This document shows, one piece after another, positions 8,195 through 15,337 of a DNA stretch of 27,767 bases. Every line of letters begins with the position of its first letter. Position 1 is the stretch's first letter. Source of the stretch: CAZYWA01 sp964650975 [NCBI: uncultured bacterium] (GTDB lineage: Bacteria; JADJOY01); the NCBI GenBank assembly GCA_964650975.1, contig CAZYWA010000023.1, forward strand, positions 1 through 27,767, given 5' to 3'. Position numbers and translations under genes: made by a program. Under the pieces are notes generated by a model. That model saw only the letters and a program-made list of their open reading frames with translations, was not told where the DNA came from and did not search any database.

Positions 8195-8857
8195 TCAGCG
8201 CGGGGCCACGTAGCGCAGCGCCGCGGTGTAGTGGAGCGCCGCGGCCAGCACCACGCAGACGTGGAAGAGCTCGTGATACGAGAAGACCCGCGGCCAGAGG
8301 CGCGGCCGCTGGCTGACGTAGAAGAGCGCCCCCGCGGTGTAGGCGGCGCCGCCGCCGATCAAGAGCAGCACCGCGCCGATCGGGAGATGATGCGCGAGCG
8401 GCACCAGCACCGGCACGATCAGCCATCCCTGGACGAGCTGCGCGGCGACCGACCAGCGCTTCCGCACCGCCGGGAAGAACACTTTCTGGAGGATGCCGCC
8501 CAGCGCGATCGACCAGGTGCAGGCGAGCACCGCGGTGCGCTGCCAGCCGTCGAGCGCGGCCGTTGCGAACGGCGTGTAAGTCCCCGCGATCAGCACGTAG
8601 ATCATCGAATGATCGAGGCGTTGCAGGCGCTTCTTGGCATCCCGGTCCCAGTCGGCCGAGTGGTAGAGCGAGCTGACCGTGAAGAGCGCCACCATGCTGA
8701 GCCCGAACACCACCAGCGCGGTGAGCCGCGCTGGGTCTCCGGAAGCATTTCGCCACAGCACCAAGGTGCCCACGGCGGAGAGCACCGCAGCGCCGCCGTG
8801 AAGCAGCACGCGCACCGGGTTCTGAACGGGGCCCAGGACGAGGCGATCACGATTCAC
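8195..8857 (-). CDS. Hemolysin III / PAQR family membrane protein
   Basis: This encodes a 220-aa integral membrane protein with seven predicted hydrophobic segments. Family signatures are SSLYHSADWD after TM2, LDHSMIYVLIAGTYTPF in TM3, and HELFHVCVVLAAALHY near the C-terminus. Together these supply the conserved Ser-His-Asp-His-His set that binds a metal in the PAQR/YqfA/HlyIII superfamily. Despite the name, most bacterial members are not proven hemolysins; membrane-lipid hydrolase-like roles have been proposed. The start is GTG at 8855-8857 with only a weak ribosome site. It is convergent with the PEP-binding gene, 47 bp away. Confidence 0.88.
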   Translation of the reverse strand: MNRDRLVLGPVQNPVRVLLHGGAAVLSAVGTLVLWRNASGDPARLTALVVFGLSMVALFTVSSLYHSADWDRDAKKRLQRLDHSMIYVLIAGTYTPFATAALDGWQRTAVLACTWSIALGGILQKVFFPAVRKRWSVAAQLVQGWLIVPVLVPLAHHLPIGAVLLLIGGGAAYTAGALFYVSQRPRLWPRVFSYHELFHVCVVLAAALHYTAALRYVAPR

Positions 8858-8882
8858 GACGAGACAGGCTAACGGCCGTCTG

Positions 8883-9062
8883 TCAGGCGCCGGTCAGCGC
8901 GGCGGTACGAACCTTCCACCCACGGCGTTCGGCAGCGACCACCTGCTCGCGAGGACACGTACCCTGGATGGCATTCGGCCCGAGGTTTGCGAAAACTCGC
9001 ACGTTTTCTTTCCCAGGTTGGTGGCTCGGGTACACGTTGATCCAAAAGCGCTTCTCGTGGAT
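8883..9062 (-). pseudogene. Possible 3' fragment of a degraded gene
   Basis: Minus-strand translation ends ...HEKRFWINVYPSHQPGKENV, then RVFANLGPNAIQGTCPREQV and a short tail to a stop at 8883. This short stretch has protein-like composition, and its bases are less GC-rich than the surrounding DNA. Upstream of about 9062 the frame becomes Arg-rich nonsense and I find no start. I do not recognise the family. It could be the remaining C-terminus of a truncated gene; chance is also possible. Confidence 0.3.
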
Positions 9063-9250
9063 TGCGGCGGTCGGCCGAGACCATCCGAACCGATGCCTAC
9101 GCGCGGGTTCACTACCGTCAGGCTGCGTACGCCGACGCCAAGGATGCCCTTGGGCGCTACCTCCGTCGCCTCGAGCAGTCCGTTCCGTCGGACGCGGCGA
9201 GCTTGATCCGCTGGCGGCCGGCTGTGGGCGCTCCTGACGAGCAGCGACCA
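9050..9250 (+). pseudogene. Possible fragment resembling a helical repeat protein
   Basis: In the plus frame from about 9062 the translation reads AETIRTDAYARVHYRQAAYA, then DAKDALGRYLRRLEQSVPSD. This amphipathic helical pattern resembles a TPR-like paralogous family I associate with myxobacteria, though I cannot confirm this. No good start codon precedes it, and the frame turns low-complexity after about 9250. The rest of the 8858-9400 gap shows nothing I can support. Treat as a low-confidence remnant. Confidence 0.25.
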
Positions 9251-9403
9251 GCGGGATTCCAGGCGAGCCCGCCCGCCGACGCCCAGACCTCGGCACCCCA
9301 GCTGACCTGCAGCGCCCCGGGCAGCCCGCCGTCCGCGGGTCGAGGCGCCTCGGGCGAGGTGCCCGACGGCGCTTGCCCCGGCGGGCCTGAGCAACTCGAA
9401 AAC

Positions 9404-9411
9404 GTCGTGAT
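9404..9411 (+). promoter_or_regulatory. Shared upstream box GTCGTGAT (copy A)
   Basis: GTCGTGAT lies 35 bases before the TGGC of the sigma-54-type promoter. The same octamer lies 34 bases before the second promoter (10747-10754). It may be an activator site or just residual identity from duplication of the whole promoter. Confidence 0.4.
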
Positions 9412-9438
9412 TTCCGGAGGATTCGTGCACCCACGCGC

Positions 9439-9454
9439 TGGCGACCGGCTTGCT
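9439..9454 (+). promoter_or_regulatory. Sigma-54-type promoter (copy A)
   Basis: TGGCGACCGGCTTGCT fits the -24/-12 consensus TGGC-N7-TTGC(T). Transcription would start near 9465, about 48 bases before the ATG at 9513. The nearly identical element at 10781-10796 precedes the paralogous gene at the same distance, which makes chance unlikely. Confidence 0.72.
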
Positions 9455-9512
9455 CCGTCCTCGGTCCGAAGGCCGCCGACGAAGGCGCCCCACCAAGCAA
9501 GAGGTCACCACC

Positions 9513-9731
9513 ATGCTCATCGCCCAGACGATCCACCACCTGTTCGAGAACATCACTCACGCCGTCTCCGCCGCCTTCGTGGTGGCGACGACGCTCGACC
9601 GCCGGGTGCTCGCGCACGCGGTCGCGACCGTGGGTCCGAAGTCTGGCTCGCTCCACGGAGAGAGCGCGGCGCAGCTCGGCGACGACTTCTACCGCGCGGC
9701 CCTCGCGGGCGCGCGGCCCACCGGATTCTGA
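9513..9731 (+). CDS. Small hypothetical protein preceding the glycosidase-like lipoprotein
   Basis: This encodes a 72-aa protein, MLIAQTIHHLFENITHAVSA and onward. ATG 9513 is preceded by AAGAGGT at a suitable distance. It is the first gene after sigma-54-type promoter A, and its stop (9729-9731) is one base before the GTG start of the next gene, so the two should be translationally coupled. The N-terminal half could form one amphipathic or weakly hydrophobic helix; there is no clear signal peptide. I do not recognise the family. The paralogous copy downstream has no equivalent gene, so this ORF is specific to the first unit. Confidence 0.5.
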   Translation: MLIAQTIHHLFENITHAVSAAFVVATTLDRRVLAHAVATVGPKSGSLHGESAAQLGDDFYRAALAGARPTGF

Positions 9732-9732
9732 G

Positions 9733-10686
9733 GTGCGAGCGACGACGACACGCCTCGCCGCGATCGCCGCCATGGTCGCCCTCACTCTCTCGCTCAGCGC
9801 CTGCGACGAGCCGACTCCGGCCGGCGTCGCCGCGATCAGCCCCGCGAACGCGCCCACCTCCACGTCGGACGATTGGTCGAGCTACTGGAGCGAGTCCGAG
9901 GCCGTCGGCGGCATGCAGGGCGTCAACGTGAACTGGGACGCCGACGGCGCGGGTCAGATCCCCAGCGCCATCCTCTCGACGGAGGGCTCCGGCCTGATGC
10001 CGGTGGTGGTGCTCGGCATCGACAGCGCCGTCGGCAACCCGGACGCTGAGACCGCACTGCGCTCGATGCTCGAGACCCTGGTGACCCATCACACGATCCT
10101 CTACCTCGGGCTCGGCAACGAGATCGACCGCAACCCGCTCGACGGCCGTGTGCAGCTCATCAACGACCTCACCGATTTCATCCACTCGCTCAGCTCCCCG
10201 ACCACCGTGTTCACCGTGTTCCAGTACGAGCACATGCTGAGCCAGGACGATCCGGCGGAGCTGGTGGCGTCGGTGCCGAACGTCGACCTGGTCGCGTTCA
10301 CCAGCTACCCGTTCATGCGCTACTCGAGCCCCGACCAGATCCCCGAGGACTACTACGCCCCGATCGCCGCGTGGACCGCGAAGCCGATCGCGTTCACCGA
10401 GGTCGCGTGGCCGTCGCGAATGAACTTCCCCGGTTACCCGACCATCCACGGCTCCGAGGGCGACCAGGTGTCGTTCATCAACCTCTTCCACGGCACGCTG
10501 CTCGCCGGCCTCGACGTCCGCTTCACCGACTGGTACTCGCTCCACGACACGGCCGACTGGTACGAGAGCGAGCCGCTCACCAGCTTCAAGGACGTGTTCG
10601 CGAGCTGCGGCTTGATGCGAAACGGCACCGACGAGAAGCCGGCGCTGGCCGCCTGGAGCGCGCTCAACTCCGCGTCGGTCGGCTGA
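9733..10686 (+). CDS. Glycosidase-like (TIM-barrel) lipoprotein, paralogue A
   Basis: This encodes a 317-aa lipoprotein with lipobox LSAC at residues 21-24. The mature protein looks like a clan-A TIM-barrel glycoside hydrolase. YLGLGNEID places E130 at the position of an acid/base after strand 4, and PIAFTEVAWPSR places E223 as a candidate nucleophile after strand 7. DLVAFTSYPF and the DTADWYESE region are also barrel-like. GH53-type or related families are the closest I can suggest; the substrate is unknown. GTG 9733 begins one base after the upstream small ORF. The downstream paralogue is the same length and by eye about two-thirds or more identical, so this is a tandem duplication. Expression is probably sigma-54 dependent through the promoter at 9439. 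Confidence 0.72.
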   Translation: MRATTTRLAAIAAMVALTLSLSACDEPTPAGVAAISPANAPTSTSDDWSSYWSESEAVGGMQGVNVNWDADGAGQIPSAILSTEGSGLMPVVVLGIDSAVGNPDAETALRSMLETLVTHHTILYLGLGNEIDRNPLDGRVQLINDLTDFIHSLSSPTTVFTVFQYEHMLSQDDPAELVASVPNVDLVAFTSYPFMRYSSPDQIPEDYYAPIAAWTAKPIAFTEVAWPSRMNFPGYPTIHGSEGDQVSFINLFHGTLLAGLDVRFTDWYSLHDTADWYESEPLTSFKDVFASCGLMRNGTDEKPALAAWSALNSASVG

Positions 10687-10746
10687 CATCCCGCGGGCGA
10701 TTCCGCTCACGCGGCCCGGGCGCACGGTCCGGGTCGATCACAAATT

Positions 10747-10754
10747 GTCGTGAT
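10747..10754 (+). promoter_or_regulatory. Shared upstream box GTCGTGAT (copy B), half of a dyad
   Basis: Here the octamer is the right arm of ATCAC-N8-GTGAT (10737-10754). Copy A keeps only GTCGTGAT and not the left arm. It could be an activator-binding dyad next to the sigma-54-type promoter at 10781. Confidence 0.4.
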
Positions 10755-10780
10755 ATCGGGGGTATTTGCAGTACGCCCGC

Positions 10781-10796
10781 TGGCACCGGGCTTGCT
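10781..10796 (+). promoter_or_regulatory. Sigma-54-type promoter (copy B)
   Basis: TGGCACCGGGCTTGCT matches the sigma-54 consensus TGGCAC-N5-TTGC(A/T) perfectly. The predicted start near 10807 leaves a leader of about 50 bases to ATG 10858. Together with copy A at 9439 it indicates that the promoter was duplicated along with the gene. Confidence 0.8.
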
Positions 10797-10857
10797 TTGC
10801 AGGGCGCCCAACGAACGATCCACGACGAAGGCGCGCGGCGAAGCGGGGTTCGCGGCG

Positions 10858-11811
10858 ATGCTCAGCGCACGAACGCTCGCTCACCGCCTCAAGCTCGCCG
10901 CGAGTATTTCCGCGGCTGCTTTGCCACTCGCCCTTTGCGGGTGCGAAGGGCCGATGCCCTTCGGAGTCGCGGCACTGAGCCCGGCGAACGCACCCACGCC
11001 CACATCCGCCGACTGGTCGAGCTTCTGGAGCGAGTCCGTGGCGGTGGGCGGCCTGCAGGGCGTCAACGTCGAATGGGACGCCGACGGCCCGGGGCCGATC
11101 CCCAGCGCCATCCTCGCGACCGAGGAATCCGGCTCGACTCCGCTGGTGGTGCTCGGTCTCGACAGCGCGGTGATCGACCCCACGCTCGAGGACACGCTGC
11201 GCTCGATGGTCGCGACGCTGGTGACGGAGCACCGGCTCGCGTGGCTCGGGCTCGGCAACGAGATCGACCGAAATCCGCTCGACGGCCGCGTGGCGCTGGT
11301 CGACCGGCTCACCGACTTCGTGCACTCGCTCGGAACCGGGACCCAGGTGTTCACGGTGTTCCAGTACGAGCACACGCTCAAGCAGCCCGACCCGGGCGGA
11401 CTGGTCGCGTCGGTGCCGAACGTCGACGTCGTCGCGCTCACCACCTACCCGTTCCAGCACATCTCGAGCCCGGAACTGGTGCCCGTCGATTACTACGGGC
11501 CGGTCGCGACCTGGACGTCGAAGCCGATCGGGTTCACCGAGGTGGCGTGGCCGTCACGCACGAGCTTTCCCGGCTATCCGACGATCCACGGCTCCGAGGG
11601 CGATCAGGTGTCGTTCATCAACCTGTTCCGCGGCACGCTCTTCTCGGGCTTCGACGTGCGCTTCGCCAACTGGTACTCGCTCCACGACACCGCGGACTGG
11701 TCCGAGAGCGAACCACTTGCGAGCTTCAAGGACGTGTTCACGAGCTGCGGCCTGATGCGCAACGGCACCGACCCGAAGCCCGCGCTCGCCGCCTGGTCGT
11801 CGTTGAATTGA
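10858..11811 (+). CDS. Glycosidase-like (TIM-barrel) lipoprotein, paralogue B
   Basis: This encodes a 317-aa lipoprotein. A signal helix at residues 8-26 ends in LCGC (Cys29). From residue 42 it aligns gaplessly or nearly so with paralogue A: WLGLGNEID (candidate acid/base E135), VFTVFQYEHTLKQPD, PIGFTEVAWPSR (candidate nucleophile E228), and the identical GYPTIHGSEGDQVSFINLF. Signal peptides and the region just after them differ more, as is usual after duplication. ATG 10858 was chosen over the longer frame from 10750 because that extension crosses the sigma-54-type promoter and lacks a signal. It has its own promoter and no small ORF in front. The substrate is unknown; the pair may act on related polysaccharides. 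Confidence 0.75.
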   Translation: MLSARTLAHRLKLAASISAAALPLALCGCEGPMPFGVAALSPANAPTPTSADWSSFWSESVAVGGLQGVNVEWDADGPGPIPSAILATEESGSTPLVVLGLDSAVIDPTLEDTLRSMVATLVTEHRLAWLGLGNEIDRNPLDGRVALVDRLTDFVHSLGTGTQVFTVFQYEHTLKQPDPGGLVASVPNVDVVALTTYPFQHISSPELVPVDYYGPVATWTSKPIGFTEVAWPSRTSFPGYPTIHGSEGDQVSFINLFRGTLFSGFDVRFANWYSLHDTADWSESEPLASFKDVFTSCGLMRNGTDPKPALAAWSSLN

Positions 11812-11813
11812 TT

Positions 11814-11833
11814 CTCGGGGCCACACCCCCGAG
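11814..11833 (+). terminator. Hairpin directly after paralogue B
   Basis: CTCGGGG-CCACAC-CCCCGAG is a perfect 7-bp stem with a 6-base loop, two bases after the stop codon. No T-run follows, so it is either a non-canonical terminator or the first part of the repeated element that continues to 11935. Confidence 0.45.
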
Positions 11834-11935
11834 TCGGCTCGCTACGCTCGCCGGGCGCCTCTCGGCGCCGGCAGGGATCCGCGCAAGCAGTCGGTTCGGG
11901 GATGACGGCGAGTGGAAAGGTCCCCGAACCGATTG
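11817..11935 (+). repeat. About 115-bp dispersed repeat, copy 1
   Basis: This stretch matches, in reverse orientation, the region 22123-22238. Shared blocks include GCTCGCCGGGCGCCTCTCGG (11846-11865) and AGTCGGTTCGGGGATGACGG (11889-11908), followed by CGAGTG. Its 3' part forms a long hairpin: the arm CAGTCGGTTCGGGG (11888-11901) pairs with CCCCGAACCGATTG (11922-11935), with a 20-base loop. Both copies lie immediately 3' of an unrelated gene and in the same orientation relative to that gene. Confidence 0.85.
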
Positions 11936-11980
11936 ACGACGGAACTCCTCACACGCTCTGACTTCCTCTGATTGGCGGCT

Positions 11981-12226
11981 TTACCACCGGCTGCGCAGGA
12001 TGCGGACGATGCGGCCGAGCACGGCGATCAGGAACACGCCGATCGCGAGCAGCGCCACGGGAACCGCGATGGCGAGGCTCGCCTTTACGACGAACAGGAA
12101 CAGAGGTAACGCGACGAACACCACCAGACCGATGGCGATGAGCGCACCGCAGCCCGTGAAGAAATCCTCGGCGAGGCTGGCGCTCGCGCGGCTGTCGCTG
12201 GGCCGGCGCTCGAGACCGTTTTCCAT
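11981..12226 (-). CDS. Small two-TM membrane protein
   Basis: This encodes an 81-aa protein with a short polar N-terminus (MENGLERRPSDSRASASLAE). Two hydrophobic segments follow (about residues 28-49 and 51-71), separated by a single turn, and then a basic tail RIVRILRSRW. The start ATG (12224-12226) is preceded on the minus strand by GAGGTGA at close spacing. Basic residues after the second segment suggest that both ends are cytoplasmic. No family is recognised. It is divergent from the M23-like gene at 12388 across a 161-bp gap. Confidence 0.65.
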   Translation of the reverse strand: MENGLERRPSDSRASASLAEDFFTGCGALIAIGLVVFVALPLFLFVVKASLAIAVPVALLAIGVFLIAVLGRIVRILRSRW

Positions 12227-12387
12227 GGCTCACCTCGCGGCAATCCGCTCGCGCCTGCGAGCCCCTCAGTCGTAACACACCTGGCAGAGCGCTCTCGTGA
12301 AGCCCGACCTCGTCACGGGCGCGACCGGCTTCATCCAACGTCGGCCCTCTTGTCGGCGCGGCCGGTCTTCCGCGAGGATGGCCCGCG

Positions 12388-13128
12388 ATGCGCCCGCCGG
12401 CCCGGTTTTCACGCGCGATCCGACTCGCGACCGCCGTCGCGTGGGTGGCCGTCGCGGCCGGGACTGGCTGTGGTGGCGGCGGACAGCACGGGTCCTCCGG
12501 GCCGACCCTCTTCCGGTTTCCGGCCACCGATCCCGACGGCACGCTCTTCGTGTCCAAGATCGTGTTTCACGTCGACCACAACCCGGCGCCCGCCGACAAC
12601 ATCCTCACCGAGATCGTGTGCACCAACTTCGAGGGCCAGGGATTTCCGCAGTGCTACGGCGATCACACCGGCAGCGATTTCCTGCTCAAGGGCGGGTTTC
12701 CCGAGATGGACGCCGGCTCCACCGACGTGGTGGCGGGCGCCGACGGTGTGGTCGAGACGGTGGTGGACGGGAACTACGACCACTGCCACATCAGCCTCGC
12801 GGCTCTGAATTCGGGCGGCATCTCGTGCGACGGCAATCCGATCGTCCCCAACAAGGTCTACATCCGCCACCGGGACGGCCTGCTCAGCGAATACCTGCAC
12901 ATGATGAAGGACTCGATCGTGGTGAAGGTCGGACAGCACGTGAAGTGCGGCCAGAAGCTCGGCAAGGTCGGTAGCTCGGGCCGCTCCTCGACGCCGCACG
13001 TCCACTTCGAGCTGCACGCCGAGGACGGCACCCTGCTCGATCCCTTCGCTGGCCCCTACAGCCAGCCGCAGAGCTACTGGGTCGAGCAGGTGGGACCGTT
13101 CGGGCTGCCGGGCCAAGACTGTCAGTGA
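12388..13128 (+). CDS. M23 (LytM-like) peptidase-domain lipoprotein
   Basis: This encodes a 246-aa exported protein. Residues 8-27 form a signal, ending near Cys28 in a Gly-rich tract; the lipobox is imperfect (GTGC), so lipidation is likely but not certain. The C-terminal domain (about 85-225) keeps the zinc ligands of family M23: H93-x3-D97 in GDHTGSDF, a conserved H171 in EYLHMM, and H204-x-H206 in TPHVHFELH. M23 enzymes cleave peptidoglycan cross-bridges, and their non-catalytic forms regulate amidases. All the metal ligands seem present, so it could be active. Six cysteines in the mature part (78, 89, 133, 147, 187, 245) suggest disulfides. It is a single gene, with GC-rich hairpins downstream. 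Confidence 0.8.
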   Translation: MRPPARFSRAIRLATAVAWVAVAAGTGCGGGGQHGSSGPTLFRFPATDPDGTLFVSKIVFHVDHNPAPADNILTEIVCTNFEGQGFPQCYGDHTGSDFLLKGGFPEMDAGSTDVVAGADGVVETVVDGNYDHCHISLAALNSGGISCDGNPIVPNKVYIRHRDGLLSEYLHMMKDSIVVKVGQHVKCGQKLGKVGSSGRSSTPHVHFELHAEDGTLLDPFAGPYSQPQSYWVEQVGPFGLPGQDCQ

Positions 13129-13209
13129 GCAGTACCGCTCGCAGCCAATCGTCCTCTCGCGCGCGAGGCGGCTGCCAGCACAGATCGTCGTGACGCGGGG
13201 CTCGCTGCT

Positions 13210-13228
13210 CCCGGCGGAGACCGCCGGG
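13210..13228 (+). terminator. GC-rich hairpin after the M23-like gene
   Basis: CCCGGCGG-AGA-CCGCCGGG is a perfect 8-bp stem with a 3-base loop, followed by a second imperfect stem (CTCCACCG...CGGTTGGAG). No T-run is present. It lies in the 197-bp gap before the phosphatase gene and is a plausible but unproven terminator. Confidence 0.35.
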
Positions 13229-13325
13229 CTCCACCGGCTTCGGTTGGAGCGCGACGGTCTCCGGCGCGCAGCAGGCGAACCCCCCGCGCTACGAACATCG
13301 GTGGCGATGCTAGAGTCGCCGGTCC

Positions 13326-14051
13326 ATGGGCGCGCTCTTCATCGTCCGACACGGGCAGGCCAACTCGCTCGATTACGAGCGTGACGGGGACGTACTTTCC
13401 GCGCTCGGCCGCGAGCAGGCGCGGCGGCTCGGCGAGCGCTGGGCCGACGAAGGGATGGCGCCGTCGCGGGTCTTCGTGGGGCCGCGGCGACGGCACCGCG
13501 AGACCCACGAGGAGGTGCGCGCGGCGTATCGCGAGCGCGGGCTTCCGTGGCCCGAGCATGCGGAGCTCGCGGCGCTCGACGAGTACCCGGCGGGTGCGAT
13601 CCTGGCGCGCGGCGCGCCGCTCGCCATCGAGCGCGATCCCGAGCTGGCAGCGCTCGCGGTGGAGTTCTCCGAGACCCGGAACACCAGCTCTCGCGAGTTC
13701 CTGCGGCTCTTCATCGCGGTGTCGCGGATGTGGGTGCGCGGCGAGCTCGATCCCGTGCTGGAGGGCGTCGAGACCTGGGGGGCCTTCTGCGCCCGCGTGG
13801 CCGACGGCATCCGCGCGATGACCGAGGGTGCCGATCGCGGCGCCACCGTCGCAGCCTTCACGTCGGGCGGCGCGGTCTCGGTCGCCACCGGCGCGGCGCT
13901 CGGGATCGGCGACGAGCGGGTGATCGAGCTCTCGTGGCTGGTACGGAACACCTCGATCACCGAGCTGATCTTCTCGCCGTCGCGCGTCTCGCTGGCCGCC
14001 TTCAACGCGACGCCACACCTCACCGACCCACGCACCGTCACCGTCCGCTGA
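13326..14051 (+). CDS. Histidine phosphatase family protein lacking the second His
   Basis: This encodes a 241-aa cytoplasmic protein of the phosphoglycerate mutase/histidine phosphatase family. The N-terminal signature LFIVRHGQANS gives phospho-acceptor H9 with R8. PSRVFVGPRRRHRETHEEV matches the second phosphate-pocket region. At the C-terminal site, where most members have SHGG, this protein has AAFTSGGAVS, so Ser180 replaces the second catalytic histidine. ATG 13326 is the first good start. It is followed 25 bp later by an acyl-CoA dehydrogenase and then an APH-like kinase, which suggests that its substrate is a phosphorylated acyl compound rather than a glycolytic intermediate; this is inference from context. 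Either Ser-type members retain activity or the protein is a binding or regulatory variant. Confidence 0.82.
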   Translation: MGALFIVRHGQANSLDYERDGDVLSALGREQARRLGERWADEGMAPSRVFVGPRRRHRETHEEVRAAYRERGLPWPEHAELAALDEYPAGAILARGAPLAIERDPELAALAVEFSETRNTSSREFLRLFIAVSRMWVRGELDPVLEGVETWGAFCARVADGIRAMTEGADRGATVAAFTSGGAVSVATGAALGIGDERVIELSWLVRNTSITELIFSPSRVSLAAFNATPHLTDPRTVTVR

Positions 14052-14076
14052 GCACACGCATTCCCGCGAGGCCACC

Positions 14077-15279
14077 ATGCAGACTCACAGCGACGCCATC
14101 GGCCCGGTTCTCGACAAGATCCGCATGTTCATGCGCGACGAGGTCTTTCCGTTCGAGTCTGAGTTCCTGGGCCGCTCGGTGGCCGAGCTCAAGCCGACGC
14201 TCGAGGCCAAGCGATCCAAGGTCAAGTCGCTGGGGCTCTTCGCGCCCCACATGCCCAAGAAGATGGGCGGGCTCGAGCTCAGCCTCACCGACTTCGCGCA
14301 CGTGAGCGAGCTCCTGGGCATGAGCCCCATCGGCCACTACCTCTTCAACACCCAGGCGCCCGACATCGCCAACATGGAGGTGCTGCTCTCGCACGGCAGC
14401 GACGAGCAGAAGAAGCGCTGGCTCGAGCCGCTGGCGCGCGGCGAGCATCGCAGCTGTTTCGCGATGACCGAGCCGGATTCGCCCGGATCGAATCCCACCT
14501 GGATGACCACGCGCGCGGTACGGGACGGCGACTCGTGGGTCATCACCGGCCGCAAGTGGTTCACCAGCTCGGCCGACGGCGCCGCGTTCGCGATCTGCAT
14601 GGCGGTGACCGATCCCGACAACGCGAGCCCTTACGCGCGCGCCAGCCAGATCATCGTGCCCACCGACACACCGGGATTCCGCCTGGTGCGGAACTTGCCG
14701 GTGATGGGCGAGGCCGGCTCCGATTTCGCGAGCCACGGCGAGGTGGATTTCGCGGAATGCCGCGTGCCCTACTCCAATCTGCTGGGCGCCGAGGGCGCCG
14801 GTTTTGCGATCGCGCAAGAGCGGCTCGGCCCGGGCCGCATCCACCACTGCATGCGCTGGATCGGGATCTGCGAGCGCGCGTTCGACCTCATGTGCTCGCG
14901 CGCCGCGAAGCGCGAGCTGTCGCCGGGGAAAGCACTCGGCACGCGGCAGATCGTGCAGGAATGGATCGCCGACAGCCGCGCCGAGATCCACGCGTCACGG
15001 CTCATGGTGCTGCACGCCGCCGCCAAGATCGAGAAGAAAGGCCTCTACGAATCCCGAGAGGAGATCTCGATCATCAAGTACTACGTGGCGAACGTGTTGC
15101 AGCGGGTACTCGACCGCGCGATCCAGGTGCACGGCGCCATGGGCATCACCGATCTCACGCCGCTCGCGTTCTGGTACCGCCACGAGCGCGGCGCGCGCAT
15201 CTACGACGGGCCCGACGAGGTCCACAAGACCGTGGTGGCGCGCCGCGCGCTGCGCGCCCACGGCCTGGAAGTGCGATGA
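14077..15279 (+). CDS. Acyl-CoA dehydrogenase (ACAD10/11-like)
   Basis: This encodes a 400-aa flavoenzyme of the acyl-CoA dehydrogenase family. N-terminal helices lead to CFAMTEPDSPGSNPTWM (FAD/substrate region) and GRKWFTSSADGAAF, typical of the middle beta domain. The C-terminal helical domain ends with AIQVHGAMGITDLTPLAFWY and IYDGPDEVHKTVVARR, where E381 is the probable catalytic base. MTEPDSPGSNP rather than MTEP..GSD resembles the ACAD10/11 and LvaC branch. In that branch the dehydrogenase fold acts on 4-phosphoacyl-CoA made by a partner kinase. The partner gene follows at once, with only a REP element between. Which chemistry it performs, classical alpha-beta dehydrogenation or phosphate elimination, cannot be told from the sequence. 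Confidence 0.88.
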   Translation: MQTHSDAIGPVLDKIRMFMRDEVFPFESEFLGRSVAELKPTLEAKRSKVKSLGLFAPHMPKKMGGLELSLTDFAHVSELLGMSPIGHYLFNTQAPDIANMEVLLSHGSDEQKKRWLEPLARGEHRSCFAMTEPDSPGSNPTWMTTRAVRDGDSWVITGRKWFTSSADGAAFAICMAVTDPDNASPYARASQIIVPTDTPGFRLVRNLPVMGEAGSDFASHGEVDFAECRVPYSNLLGAEGAGFAIAQERLGPGRIHHCMRWIGICERAFDLMCSRAAKRELSPGKALGTRQIVQEWIADSRAEIHASRLMVLHAAAKIEKKGLYESREEISIIKYYVANVLQRVLDRAIQVHGAMGITDLTPLAFWYRHERGARIYDGPDEVHKTVVARRALRAHGLEVR

Positions 15280-15299
15280 CCCACCGGTACGCGCTTTGC

Positions 15300-15331
15300 T
15301 GGGAGGGCCGCGCTCCGGCGCGGCCGCAGTG
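15300..15331 (+). repeat. REP-like palindrome between two operon genes
   Basis: TGGGAGGGCCGCGCTCCGGC continuing to GCGGCCGCAGTG is a variant of the 72-99 copy with compensatory changes: the GGGCCGCG/CGCGGCC arms are preserved. It fills most of the 58-bp space between the dehydrogenase stop and the kinase start. Confidence 0.6.
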
Positions 15332-15337
15332 ACGCCC

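Noticed and set aside
8007-8756. Minus-strand alternative frame over the hemolysin III gene
   Set aside because: Gly/Arg/Ala-rich and without membrane segments; the other minus frame has all family motifs.
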